NCBI RefSeq assembly: GCF_024753285.1
Contig: NZ_JANUGW010000016.1
Span: 62,001-126,000, forward strand
Direction of reading: 5' to 3'
Length of the DNA stretch: 64,000 nt
From: Massilia pinisoli
GTDB taxonomy: Bacteria > Pseudomonadota > Gammaproteobacteria > Burkholderiales > Burkholderiaceae_D
The position numbers and the translations under genes were made by a program. Each line of letters begins with the position of its first letter. Positions within the stretch are counted from its first letter, which is position 1. The notes under the pieces were generated by a model that was given only the letters and a program-made list of their open reading frames with translations, was not told where the DNA came from and did no database searches. Of the stretch, positions 8,937 through 17,355 are shown in pieces.

Positions 8937-9896
8937 ATGACTTTTTTCTCCATTCTGTGCGCGCTGCTGATCGAACAGCTGAAGCCGCTGCGCGCGGATA
9001 ACCAGATCTACGCCGAGATCAAGCGCCTCGCCATGCGCATCGAGGGCTGGTGCAATGCGGGCCAGGCGAGCCATGGCCGGCTGGGCTGGTTCCTGATGAT
9101 GGCCGCGCTGATGCTGCCGACGGCCGTGATCTATGGCGTCCTGGACCATTACCAGTTCGTGTTCGCCAAGTTCGCCTGGAACGTGCTGATCGTCTACCTG
9201 ACGCTCGGTTTCCGCCACTACAGCCATTACTTCACGTCGATCCAGTTCGCCCTCAACGCGGGCGACGAGGCGACGGCCCGTACCTTGCTCGCCGAGTGGA
9301 CGAAGCTGGACACGGTCGGCATGGACGCCACCGAGATCGCCCGCATCGCCGTCGAAAAATCCCTGATCACGACGCACCGCAATGTGTTCGGCGTGTTCTT
9401 CTGGTTCCTGATGCCCCTCGGGCCCGCCTGCGCCGTCATGTACCGCGTGTCGGAATACCTCGCGCGCGCGTGGAACGAGCCGGACCACATGCGCAACGAA
9501 GCGTTCGGTCAGTTCGCCGCCCGCGCGTTCTACTGGATCGACTGGATTCCCGTGCGCCTGACGGCGATCGCGTTCGCCGTCGTCGGCAATTTCGAGGACG
9601 CGATCTATGCCTGGCGCAATTTCGCCAACCGGTGGGTGGACGAATCGAAAGGGATCATCCTCGCCGCGGGCGGTGGCGCCATGGGCGTGCGCCTGGGCAC
9701 GCCGGCCGAGACGGCGCCGCGCGTGCTGCCTGCGGACGCGGCGATCGTCGACCTGTCCGCCGGCGAGGACGACATGCTCCCCGGCGACGAGCCGAACGTG
9801 CGCGCACTGCAAAGCACGGTCGGCCTGGTCTGGCGCGCGCTGTTATTATGGATGCTGCTCCTGCTGCTGCTGTCCGGCGCCGTCCTGCTCGGCTGA
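8937..9896 (+). CDS. CobD/CbiB-family integral membrane protein
   Basis: Multi-pass inner-membrane protein of 319 residues starting MTFFSILCALLIEQLKPLR. It resembles the CobD/CbiB cobalamin-synthesis family (adenosylcobinamide-phosphate synthase), with the segments RHYSHYFTSIQFALNAGDE, VEKSLITTHRNVFGVFFWF and a C-terminal membrane helix (LLLWMLLLLLLSGAVLL). There are no other cobalamin genes nearby, and this betaproteobacterial branch is often found outside cob clusters, so a true cobalamin role is not certain. Family call good, function tentative. Confidence 0.75.
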   Translation: MTFFSILCALLIEQLKPLRADNQIYAEIKRLAMRIEGWCNAGQASHGRLGWFLMMAALMLPTAVIYGVLDHYQFVFAKFAWNVLIVYLTLGFRHYSHYFTSIQFALNAGDEATARTLLAEWTKLDTVGMDATEIARIAVEKSLITTHRNVFGVFFWFLMPLGPACAVMYRVSEYLARAWNEPDHMRNEAFGQFAARAFYWIDWIPVRLTAIAFAVVGNFEDAIYAWRNFANRWVDESKGIILAAGGGAMGVRLGTPAETAPRVLPADAAIVDLSAGEDDMLPGDEPNVRALQSTVGLVWRALLLWMLLLLLLSGAVLLG

Positions 9897-9907
9897 TGAT
9901 CTTTGGC

Positions 9908-9927
9908 GTGCCAGCACGGGCTGGCAC
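9908..9927. other. Perfect 8-bp hairpin without T-run
   Basis: GTGCCAGC-ACGG-GCTGGCAC lies 11 bases after the CobD/CbiB-family stop. It lacks a T-tract on either strand, so it may be a weak terminator, an mRNA 3'-end structure or a dispersed repeat. Confidence 0.4.
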
Positions 9928-10007
9928 GAAGGGCTCGTCCGCAAGTCTTCTATAAGATATAATAGTCGGGTTGTTCTCATCCACGCCTTTGTTTCAGAAG
10001 CCGCACT

Positions 10008-10349
10008 ATGGCCGACTCACCGCAAACCGGGAAAGGCGCCGACGAATTCTTCATTCTCGGCGTGACAAGTAAGGGCAGGCAATTCCGCCCGAGTGACTGG
10101 GCCGAGCGTCTGTGCGGCGTCATGTCGTGCTTCCGGCCGGCGGGCAGCGGCGGTCCGAACGCCCACCTGAAATTCTCCCCCTACGTGCACCCGACCGTCG
10201 TCAACGGCGTCAAGGCCGTCGTCGTGAACAACGCCCTCAAAAGTATCGAACCGCTCGCTTACCACTTCGTGTGCAATTTCGCCAAGGACAACGACCTGCA
10301 AGTCGTCGAAGCCTGCTTCGTGCCGCCCGCCAACGAAAAGAAAGCCTGA
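10008..10349 (+). CDS. DUF3579 family protein
   Basis: Cytoplasmic 113-residue protein of unknown function that resembles the betaproteobacterial DUF3579 family (EFFILGVTSKGRQFRPSDWA, LCGVMSCFRP, YSPYVHP-like FSPYVHPTVVNG, LVVEACFVP-like end). A TATAAT at 9958-9963 lies upstream and may be the -10 of its promoter. No enzyme motif is visible. It is flanked by unrelated genes, so context gives no clue. Confidence 0.8.
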   Translation: MADSPQTGKGADEFFILGVTSKGRQFRPSDWAERLCGVMSCFRPAGSGGPNAHLKFSPYVHPTVVNGVKAVVVNNALKSIEPLAYHFVCNFAKDNDLQVVEACFVPPANEKKA

Positions 10350-10362
10350 TCGCCGCGCAGGT

Positions 10363-10391
10363 TTGATTTGTCGCTAACCTGCGACTATGCT
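10363..10391 (+). promoter_or_regulatory. Candidate promoter of the CBS-domain gene
   Basis: TTGATT (10363-10368), a 17-bp spacer and TATGCT (10386-10391), 37 bases before the start codon. Moderate match to sigma-70. Confidence 0.4.
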
Positions 10392-10428
10392 CCAAGGATA
10401 GCGTAAGCATCTGACGTTGGAGCTGGCC

Positions 10429-10878
10429 ATGGAAGTCGGAAAACTCTGTACGGTCGACACCATCTGCTGCGCGCGCGACGAAAGCGTGCAGGGTGCGGCC
10501 TTCCTCATGCGCAAACACCACGTGGGCGACATCGTCGTCGTCGACGATACCGACAGCCAGCGCACGCCGGCGGGCATCGTCACGGACCGGGATATCGTCG
10601 TGTCCGTCGTCGCCCTCGGCCTCGACCCGAACGGGCTGCAGGTCGGCGACATCATGACGGACGACCTGCTCACGGCCGACGAGCACGACGACGTCAACGT
10701 CATCATCGAACGCATGCGCCTGCGCGGCATCCGCCGCGTGCCCGTCGTGGGCGAGGGCGGGCGCCTCGTCGGCATCGTCAGCGCGGACGACCTGCTCGGC
10801 TTCCTGGCCGAGGAGATGGAAGATCTGGCGCGCATCAGTCCCTATCAGCAGCAGCACGAGCGGCGTACGCGGCAGTGA
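10429..10878 (+). CDS. Tandem CBS-domain protein
   Basis: About 149 residues made almost entirely of two CBS domains (roughly residues 8-65 and 75-135), a fold that binds adenine nucleotides and regulates partners. Seen repeats are GIVTDRDIVVSVVALG and GIVSADDLLGFLAEE, each ending the domain in the typical way. ATG 10429 has GGAG at 10418-10421; an upstream in-frame TTG is less likely. No fused effector domain is present. Similar stand-alone CBS proteins are often stress-linked, but no function can be read here. Confidence 0.85.
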   Translation: MEVGKLCTVDTICCARDESVQGAAFLMRKHHVGDIVVVDDTDSQRTPAGIVTDRDIVVSVVALGLDPNGLQVGDIMTDDLLTADEHDDVNVIIERMRLRGIRRVPVVGEGGRLVGIVSADDLLGFLAEEMEDLARISPYQQQHERRTRQ

Positions 10879-10907
10879 TTGTGAAGCGCCGATAATGAGA
10901 CCGCGAT

Positions 10908-11021
10908 AGGAGAATCTGCAACTTTCAGCATCGTGCCGATTTCACCGCCGAGGTGTGCCGCATAAAAATTAAACGCATCCTCGCACCTGCCGTCGTAGTC
11001 GATGTGGAATGACAAACTCAT
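10908..11021 (-). pseudogene. Remnant of a VOC/PhnB-like gene (N-terminal fragment)
   Basis: On the minus strand an ATG at 11021 opens a frame reading MSLSFHIDYDGRCEDAFNFY and then AAHLGGEIGTMLKVADSP, which matches the start of PhnB-like VOC (glyoxalase-fold) proteins of about 140 residues. After some 38 residues the similarity stops and the frame continues into unrelated sequence abutting the CBS gene end. The remaining hundred residues are missing, so this looks like a deletion remnant. Recognition is by eye. Confidence 0.55.
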
Positions 11022-11316
11022 GACTTGTCTCTTTTCGATGTAGAACAGGTATCCGGAGAATCGAACGCGATCGTCTGCTGCTGGCCGAACCCGGCCGTTC
11101 GTAAGGATCAGTGTACGGCCCGCATTGCTTTTCTGGTAAGTCGAGGTTACAGCGATGACACGGCGCTTTATGATGAAGAGCTGTTCCTGATGCATTCGAC
11201 ACGGGCCATGGCAGCAGGTCTGCCGTCGTCAATCAATGGATGGCGACGTGAGAATTGGAGAATTTTCCTGTGCGCTTAAGCGATATCATGTGCCCGTCCT
11301 CACATATTGCTAGGCC
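11022..11316. other. Non-coding stretch before the TonB-C-like gene
   Basis: Together with the VOC remnant this makes 438 bases (10879-11316) without an intact gene. Short frames exist on both strands but none has a ribosome-binding site or recognisable protein content. No terminator or repeat was seen. Confidence 0.4.
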
Positions 11317-11955
11317 ATGAAGAACTATCCCGCTAGCGTCGCCTCCGTCCTTATTCTCGCCGCCACCTCGTTGCCGTCGGCCGCGGCGCCGGCGCAAAAG
11401 TATCCTCCTGTCGCCCCGCAGTACTGCGCGAAACCCGAATACCCGAAAGAAGCGCTACGCTACGAGCTCGAGGGCAAAACCACCCTGCGCTACACGATAT
11501 CGCCCGAGGGGCGGATGGTCGACGTGACGGTGACTAAGTCCAGTGGCTGGCGCTTGCTCGACGATGCAACGGTGGCGTTCGCGTCAAGCTGCGCGTTTCC
11601 TCCCGAGCAAATTGCTGCGTTTCAGGGTAAGACCTATCCGCTGCAATACGTTTGGAGCCTGGATCGGCATGAGGCGCATCCGGCGCTGGTGACGGACAGC
11701 TGCCAAGCGTCGCAAACCTTTGCTGGCCTGAAGCTCTTCGATGACCAATCGAGCGACGAGCGCGGCCTGAAGATACGTTTCCTGGTTGACGCCGCCGGGC
11801 AACCGTATGGCGTCAAATCGGAAGGCGGTTCGCTGGACACCGCCACAGCCGACCAGTTGGCGGCCTATGTACAGTCCTGCCGCTTCGTGTTCGATCCGAA
11901 GGTCGTGCCTAAGCCGAGCACCGATGCGATGTTCGGGCGTGTGCTCATGCGTTGA
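11317..11955 (+). CDS. Secreted TonB C-terminal-domain-like protein
   Basis: Predicted periplasmic 212-residue protein with an N-terminal signal peptide (MKNYPASVASVLILAATS, cleavage after about residue 24). Residues ~35-110 read like a TonB C-terminal domain (CAKPEYPKEALRYELEGKTT, LRYTISPEGRMVDVTVTKSS), and residues ~125-205 may be a second, diverged copy (FLVDAAGQPYGVKSEGGSLD). There is no membrane anchor or Pro-rich spanner, so it is not a complete TonB. Function unknown. Confidence 0.65.
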   Translation: MKNYPASVASVLILAATSLPSAAAPAQKYPPVAPQYCAKPEYPKEALRYELEGKTTLRYTISPEGRMVDVTVTKSSGWRLLDDATVAFASSCAFPPEQIAAFQGKTYPLQYVWSLDRHEAHPALVTDSCQASQTFAGLKLFDDQSSDERGLKIRFLVDAAGQPYGVKSEGGSLDTATADQLAAYVQSCRFVFDPKVVPKPSTDAMFGRVLMR

Positions 11956-12100
11956 TCTTCACGAGAGTGATATGCCCCCCCGTTTGCTGCGGTAAGAATG
12001 CCGTGCAACGATGCGGATGTGACATAGTCAAACGTCCTGACTGCTGCACGCGCACTGCCGGGTTCGGCCAAGAACGGCCGCTCGACGATGGAGGTCAATC

Positions 12101-12334
12101 ATGCTTCTTCTAATTTCGATAGTCCTTGGGTTTGCCCTGATGTTTCCACTCGGGTGGCTATTCGGGATCATGAACTGGCCAGTCTTTCACAGTTGGGGAC
12201 TGGCCCACGGCGCGTTCATGGTGGCTTGGCCACTCCTGACACTGACCTCGTGGATTCTCGTTTCGCTCATGCGTTCTCGAGGTAAGGCGGAGCAGCAACC
12301 AAGTGACCGGGTTCGCCCAGGAGCGGATACTTGA
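12101..12334 (+). CDS. Small membrane protein, unknown
   Basis: A 77-residue protein with two hydrophobic segments (about residues 2-24 and 33-57) followed by a charged tail. ATG 12101 has GGAGG at 12089-12093, a good ribosome-binding site, which is the main reason to call it. No family recognised. It lies in an accessory stretch of small genes with looser codon use than the neighbours. Confidence 0.5.
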   Translation: MLLLISIVLGFALMFPLGWLFGIMNWPVFHSWGLAHGAFMVAWPLLTLTSWILVSLMRSRGKAEQQPSDRVRPGADT

Positions 12335-12394
12335 ACAAGCGCTGGTCTTTGGCCGCTGTGGGCTGCTTCATCAACTCATGAAAGAGACGTTACC

Positions 12395-12880
12395 TTGATT
12401 TGTTCCAAATGCGGTCAAGAGCATCCATTGAAAGACATGGAATTGACTTTTCGTCGCCCTGATGACGTGGCGCGACTCTCTGCAGAGGAACGGGGTCGCC
12501 TCGTTCGAGAAGATAACGATTTATGTGTCATCGAACGGAAGCGGTTTTTCATCCGTGCGCTGCTGCCTCTGCCTGTCGAGTTTCGCGACACACCATACTG
12601 CATTGGGTTATGGGTTGAAGTCACTCAGGCGACGTTTGAGCGAGTCTACGAACTGTGGGACTCGGACGACCAAGTACACGAGCCGCCTTTCGCTGCGCGA
12701 ATCGCTAATGACATCCCGACGGCCGGTGGCTCGCTCGGCTTACATGCGGAAATGCGTTTGACCGGTCCGGCTACCCGGCCAGATGTTTTCCTTCTGCCGA
12801 GCCAACACCAGCTCTACATCGAGCAGGCACACGGAATCGACGAACATCGGGTATCTGAATACGCTGCCCTGTTTGCGTAG
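12395..12880 (+). CDS. DUF2199 domain protein
   Basis: A 161-residue cytoplasmic protein resembling the DUF2199 family: an N-terminal CSKCGQEH zinc-knuckle-like motif, a central RKRFFIRALLPLPVEF segment, then the IGLWVEVTQATFERVYELW block. Function of the family is unknown. The frame opens at TTG 12395 with AAAGAGA upstream; no in-frame ATG lies before the conserved N-terminus. Base composition is lower in G+C than the flanking core genes. Confidence 0.7.
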   Translation: MICSKCGQEHPLKDMELTFRRPDDVARLSAEERGRLVREDNDLCVIERKRFFIRALLPLPVEFRDTPYCIGLWVEVTQATFERVYELWDSDDQVHEPPFAARIANDIPTAGGSLGLHAEMRLTGPATRPDVFLLPSQHQLYIEQAHGIDEHRVSEYAALFA

Positions 12881-13017
12881 CCTGCAGGTCGAATGGGGCG
12901 GAAACGATTAGCCGGGGTTGCTGTGCCGAGTTGAATCGTCGGGGTGGGGCGAGAGCGGTCGTGGGCGTCAAACCACTCAGAAGCTGCCAGTCGTGTCTGG
13001 AAAATGAGGAAGGACTT

Positions 13018-13425
13018 GTGAAGGCCATGCGAAATTCATCTTTCTTGATACGCTTTATCTATGCCATTTGTCTTGCTGGCGCGTCCTTCAATCATGCGAG
13101 GATAGTCGCCGCGCATGGTTTCGATTGGGACTATGGTGGGTTGCCCGCGTTTGTCTGCGTTTTCTGGACTGCACTGACATTTGTTGACGCGCTCGCTGTC
13201 ATCTTATTGATGACCAAGCCCATACTCGGACTGGGTCTCGCGACTGCCATCATCGTGTGCGATGTCGTGATCAATGCTTGGGTTGGAATGCGATACGGCT
13301 TCGACCTTGCTTCGTTTGCTGCACAAGCCCTGTTCCTAGTATTCGTGATGTCGACGGTTGGCATTGCCTGGCGTGCCGAGTCAGGAGGGTCAGGCAGACG
13401 TACCGCAGCAGGTCGGAGTGCCTGA
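13018..13425 (+). CDS. Four-helix membrane protein, unknown
   Basis: Polytopic membrane protein of about 135 residues with hydrophobic segments near residues 9-28, 41-65, 68-88 and 100-122. The GTG at 13018 follows GAGGAAGGA by four bases; ATG 13027 is the alternative and would remove three residues. No recognised family or motif. It sits in the same lower-GC accessory stretch as its neighbours and is followed after 14 bases by a tiny acidic frame with a good ribosome-binding site. Confidence 0.5.
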   Translation: MKAMRNSSFLIRFIYAICLAGASFNHARIVAAHGFDWDYGGLPAFVCVFWTALTFVDALAVILLMTKPILGLGLATAIIVCDVVINAWVGMRYGFDLASFAAQALFLVFVMSTVGIAWRAESGGSGRRTAAGRSA

Positions 13426-13439
13426 ACATAGGAGTCACC

Positions 13440-13550
13440 ATGCCCAGCGATGACGATGATCTGAACGTGGTCCTTGACGACGAGGATGCGAAAGCCATTG
13501 CAGCGTTGACGGTCGACGATGTAAATGTCCATCAGGTAAGCCTAGCCTAA
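13440..13550 (+). CDS. Possible 36-residue acidic protein
   Basis: ATG 13440 is preceded by AGGAG at 13429-13433. It encodes a 36-residue, strongly acidic peptide beginning MPSDDDDLNVVLDDEDAKAI. It follows the membrane-protein gene with a 14-base gap, so the two may be co-translated. There is no homology argument; the call rests on the ribosome-binding site and spacing only. Confidence 0.35.
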   Translation: MPSDDDDLNVVLDDEDAKAIAALTVDDVNVHQVSLA

Positions 13551-13638
13551 GCCACCGTCTGTTACCATGTCCCGCGGCCGCGCCAGGCCCCTCGGCCGTG
13601 GCGCGTCCCGATAACGTGGACCTTACGGACGGAGTGAC

Positions 13639-16371
13639 ATGAGCTTGACGTTTTTCCAGCGCGGCGTGGCCGCTTATGCGGTCGTTGGCGGCCTCACCTT
13701 CATCGCGGCCGGTGGTGCCCAGGCCTTCGACTTGCCCAAGGGCGTCGTGCAGGGGCCGTCGGTCGAAGGCATCACGGAATACCGCCTGCCGAACGGCTTG
13801 AAGGTGCTGCTGTTCCCCGATTCGTCGCGTCCCACCGTCACCGTCAACGTCACGTACCTCGTCGGCTCGCGCCACGAGAACTACGGCGAGACGGGCATGG
13901 CCCACCTGCTGGAACACATGATGTTCAAGGGCAGCCCGAAGCATCCGGACATCACGCGCCAGTTCCAGGACCGCGGCATGCAGTTCAACGGCACGACGTC
14001 GCTCGACCGCACGAACTACTACGAAGTGTTCCAGGCATCCGACGACAATCTGCAGTGGGCGCTGGCCATGGAAGCGGACCGCATGACGCATTCCAATATC
14101 GCAAAGAAGGACCTCGATTCGGAAATGACGGTCGTGCGCAACGAGTACGAGAACGGCGAGAACTCGCCGGGCGCCGTGCTGTCCAAGCGCATGCAAAGCG
14201 TCGCGTACGACTGGCACGCGTACGGCCGCGCGACGATCGGCAACAAAAGCGATATCGAAAACGTCCGCATCGCCAATCTGCAGAATTTTTATCGCACGTA
14301 TTACCAGCCGGATAACGCCGTGCTGCTCGTCGCGGGCAAGTTCGATCCCGCGAAGACGCTGTTGTCGATCAACCGGCTGTTTGGCGTCGTTCCGAAACCC
14401 AAGCGCACGTTGCCGGAGTTCTGGACCGTCGAACCCACGCAGGACGGCGAGCGCACGTTCACCGTGCGCCGCAAGGGCGACGTGCAGATCGTCGAGCTCG
14501 GCTACAAGGTGCCGTCCGGCCTGCACGACGACAGCGACGCGTTGAGCTTCGCTTCAACCATTCTCGGTGACGCGCCCACGGGCCGCCTGCACAAGCTGCT
14601 CGTGGAGTCGGGGCAGGCCAGCCAGGTATTCGCCTACGGCCAGACGGGATATGCGCCGGGCCTGCAATACGTCGGCGCCGTCGTCAAGAAGGATGCGCCG
14701 CTCGAACCCGTGCGCGCCGCGCTGACGAAGGCCGTCGAGGAATTCGCCCAGCATCCGCCGACGCCGGAAGAAATGGAGCGCACGAAGCGCAGCTTCCTGA
14801 ACGAATTCGAGCGCAGCCTGAACGATCCGCAACAGGTGGGCCTCGCGCTGTCGGAAGTGATCGCGCTCGGCGACTGGCGCCTGTTTTTCGTCGGACGCGA
14901 CCGCGTTAACAAGATCACGTCGGCCGAGGTCGCCGCCGCGGCGGGCCGCTATTTCAAGCGCGATAATCGCGTCACGGGCGAATTCATTCCGGACGACCAT
15001 CCGGAACGCGCCGTCGTTCCGCCCGCGCCCAGCGTGCAGAGTGTGCTGAAGGATTTCAAGCCGCAGGCGTCCACGTTGACGGCCGAGGATTTCGATCCGA
15101 GCCAGGCCAACATCATGAAGCGCACGACGTTGACGACGGCCGGCGGCGTGAAGCTGGCGCTGCTGGCGAAAAAGAACCGCGGCCAGACCGTCACCGTCGA
15201 CCTGCGCCAGCACATCGGCGACGAACAGAACTTGTTCGGCAAGGGCGCGCTGCCCGGCCTGACGGCCGCGATGCTGATGCGCGGCACGTCGAAATACGAC
15301 CGCGTGCAATTGGCGGACGCGTTCGACAAGCTCAAGATTTCCGGCAGCCTCACGCATTTCCAGACGACGCGCGAGAATTTGCCGGAAGCACTGAAGCTCG
15401 TCGCCCACGTCCTCCACGAAGCCACGTTCCCGGCCAGCGAATTCGAACAGCTGCGCCAGCAATCGATCGTGGGCCTGGAGTCGAGCCGCAGCGAGCCGAC
15501 CAGCGTCGCGTCGCGCGCGCTGAATGAGCATTTCGACATCTATCCGAAGGGCGATGTCCGCCACGAAACGACCCTCGACGAAGATTTGGCCGACCTCAAG
15601 ACCGCCACCGTGGATCAGGTCAAGGCCTTCCACCGCGACTATTACGGCACGGTGCCGGCCGAGATGGCCATCGTCGGCGATTTCGACGCCCAGGCGATCG
15701 CACCCCTCGTCGATCAATTGTTCGGCCAGTGGAAAGCCCCGATGCACGTGGCCCCTGTGCTGCGCAAGAACGGCGACATCGCGCCGATCCATGAATTCCT
15801 CAACACGGCGGACAAGGAAAATGGCTACTACGCGGCGCGCATCAACGTCGACCTGAACGTCGAGGATCCTGACTATCCGGCCCTGATGCTGGCCGATTAC
15901 ATCTTCGGCGGGGGCGGGCTGCGCTCGCGCCTGATGGACCGCGTGCGCCAGAAGGACGGCTTGTCGTATGGCGTCGGCTCGAACCTGGCGGCCGGTGACC
16001 TCGACCGTGCGGGCATGTTCGCGATCAATGCCATCGCGGCGCCGCAGAACCTGGCGAAGGTCGATGCGGCCGTCCGGGCGGAACTCATGCGCGCGCTCAA
16101 GGATGGCTTCACGGCGGCGGAACTCGCCGGCGCGAAGTCGGGTCTGATGCAACAACGGATCCAGAATCGTGCGGACGATGGCGCGCTGGCGGCGGGCTGG
16201 ACGTCGTACCTGTACCGCGGCCGCACGTTCGAATGGTCGGCCGAGTTCGAAAAACGTTTGATGGCCGTCACCTTGCCTCAGTTGAACGCGGCGTTCCGCA
16301 AGGCCGTCGACCCGGCGAAGATGTCCGTCGTCATGGCCGGCGACAAGGCGAAAGCCAAAGCTGCACCCTGA
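13639..16371 (+). CDS. M16-family zinc metallopeptidase (pitrilysin type), two-domain
   Basis: Secreted or periplasmic zinc protease of 910 residues, with an N-terminal hydrophobic signal (residues ~10-29, ending AQAF). It has two M16 halves: the first carries the inverted zinc motif HLLEH at residues 89-93 (GMAHLLEHMMFKG) and the downstream NEYENGENSP segment; the second, inactive half starts near residue 490 and has the GGLRSRLMDRVRQKDGLSYG glycine-rich loop. Such proteins degrade peptides; the substrate is unknown. Standard length for the single-chain form. Confidence 0.92.
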   Translation: MSLTFFQRGVAAYAVVGGLTFIAAGGAQAFDLPKGVVQGPSVEGITEYRLPNGLKVLLFPDSSRPTVTVNVTYLVGSRHENYGETGMAHLLEHMMFKGSPKHPDITRQFQDRGMQFNGTTSLDRTNYYEVFQASDDNLQWALAMEADRMTHSNIAKKDLDSEMTVVRNEYENGENSPGAVLSKRMQSVAYDWHAYGRATIGNKSDIENVRIANLQNFYRTYYQPDNAVLLVAGKFDPAKTLLSINRLFGVVPKPKRTLPEFWTVEPTQDGERTFTVRRKGDVQIVELGYKVPSGLHDDSDALSFASTILGDAPTGRLHKLLVESGQASQVFAYGQTGYAPGLQYVGAVVKKDAPLEPVRAALTKAVEEFAQHPPTPEEMERTKRSFLNEFERSLNDPQQVGLALSEVIALGDWRLFFVGRDRVNKITSAEVAAAAGRYFKRDNRVTGEFIPDDHPERAVVPPAPSVQSVLKDFKPQASTLTAEDFDPSQANIMKRTTLTTAGGVKLALLAKKNRGQTVTVDLRQHIGDEQNLFGKGALPGLTAAMLMRGTSKYDRVQLADAFDKLKISGSLTHFQTTRENLPEALKLVAHVLHEATFPASEFEQLRQQSIVGLESSRSEPTSVASRALNEHFDIYPKGDVRHETTLDEDLADLKTATVDQVKAFHRDYYGTVPAEMAIVGDFDAQAIAPLVDQLFGQWKAPMHVAPVLRKNGDIAPIHEFLNTADKENGYYAARINVDLNVEDPDYPALMLADYIFGGGGLRSRLMDRVRQKDGLSYGVGSNLAAGDLDRAGMFAINAIAAPQNLAKVDAAVRAELMRALKDGFTAAELAGAKSGLMQQRIQNRADDGALAAGWTSYLYRGRTFEWSAEFEKRLMAVTLPQLNAAFRKAVDPAKMSVVMAGDKAKAKAAP

Positions 16372-16416
16372 TTGCAACACTCGGCCGTTCATGAAGCGGT
16401 CGACGTGCTGAGAAAC

Positions 16417-16446
16417 TTGGTCAATGCCCGAGACGGGCGCTATCAT
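16417..16446 (+). promoter_or_regulatory. Candidate promoter of the SDR gene with palindromic spacer
   Basis: TTGGTC (16417-16422), 18-bp spacer, TATCAT (16441-16446). The spacer contains GCCCG-AGA-CGGGC (16426-16438), a perfect inverted repeat that would suit a repressor or MerR-type site. Inference only. Confidence 0.4.
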
Positions 16447-16509
16447 GTTGCTTCAACGCAGTATTTCTCGCAGGAAGCGAAGATTGCGTAAAGCCATTGT
16501 AAAGGAAGC

Positions 16510-17304
16510 ATGATGAAGGGCATGACCAAGCAGACACCGGGCGGCATCTCGTATGCAGGCAAGGTTGTGCTGGTAACGGGTGGCGCCAGCGGCATCGGCC
16601 GCGCGATGGCGCTCGCATTCGGGCGCGCGGGCGCCTGCGTCGTCATCGCCGACACGGCCGTCGATGGCGGCCATATGACGGCGGCGCTGATCGTCGAGGC
16701 GGGCGGCAAGGCGCTGTTCGTGAAGGCCAACGTCACGGTCGCGGCAGATGTCGAAGCGCTGATCGAGAAGGCGGTCGGTCACTACGGCCGCGTCGACTGC
16801 GCCGTGAACGGTGCGGCAGTCGAAGAGGAATACCTGCCGCTGGCCGAGGGCGAGGACGACCAGTTCGACCGCATCATGGGCGTCAACGTCAAGGGCGTGT
16901 GGCTGTGCATGAAGAGCCAGCTGCGCCAGATGCTCAAGCAGGAAGGCGGTGGCGTGATCGTCAACATCGCCGATGCCGGCGGCCTCGTGGCTGCGCCGCA
17001 TCGCGCCATCTATTCCGCCTCGAAGCACGCCGTGGTCGGCCTGACGAAGAGCGCGGCCGTCGAATACGCGAAGGATGGCATCCGCATCAACAGCATCTGC
17101 CCGGGCGCCGTGAAGACCCCGATGCTCGCGCGCGCGCTCGAGCGCGAGCCAGGGCGCGACAAGAAGCTCAAGTCGGCCCACCCGATGGGGCGCATCGCCG
17201 ATCCGTCCGAGATTGCCAGCGCGGCGTTGTGGCTGTGCTCGGAGCAGGCGTCGTTCGTGACGGGGCACCAGCTTGCCATCGATGGTGGTTTGACTGCGAT
17301 CTGA
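16510..17304 (+). CDS. Short-chain dehydrogenase/reductase
   Basis: NAD(P)-dependent SDR oxidoreductase of 264 residues. Cofactor motif TGGASGIG (residues ~23-30), the NNAG position reads NGAA, catalytic Tyr-Lys in YSASK (near residue 173), and the C-terminal FVTGHQLAIDGG typical of classical SDRs. Adenine-ribose acidic residue in IADTAVDG suggests NAD. ATG 16510 follows AAAGGA. Substrate cannot be predicted; no operon partner. Confidence 0.9.
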   Translation: MMKGMTKQTPGGISYAGKVVLVTGGASGIGRAMALAFGRAGACVVIADTAVDGGHMTAALIVEAGGKALFVKANVTVAADVEALIEKAVGHYGRVDCAVNGAAVEEEYLPLAEGEDDQFDRIMGVNVKGVWLCMKSQLRQMLKQEGGGVIVNIADAGGLVAAPHRAIYSASKHAVVGLTKSAAVEYAKDGIRINSICPGAVKTPMLARALEREPGRDKKLKSAHPMGRIADPSEIASAALWLCSEQASFVTGHQLAIDGGLTAI

Positions 17305-17355
17305 GACGGGGTTCTACGCGAGATTTTTTGGACCGCGCCGCCGGCATGTCGTTCT

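Noticed and set aside
8937..9896. Evidence for a cobalamin biosynthesis cluster
   Set aside because: Single CobD/CbiB-family gene without other cob genes.
11317..11955. A full TonB energy transducer
   Set aside because: No membrane anchor or proline-rich spanner; it has a cleavable signal and C-terminal domains only.
14554..16446. A 630-codon minus-strand frame opposite the M16 peptidase
   Set aside because: Low-complexity Arg/Ala composition and complete overlap with a clear peptidase gene.
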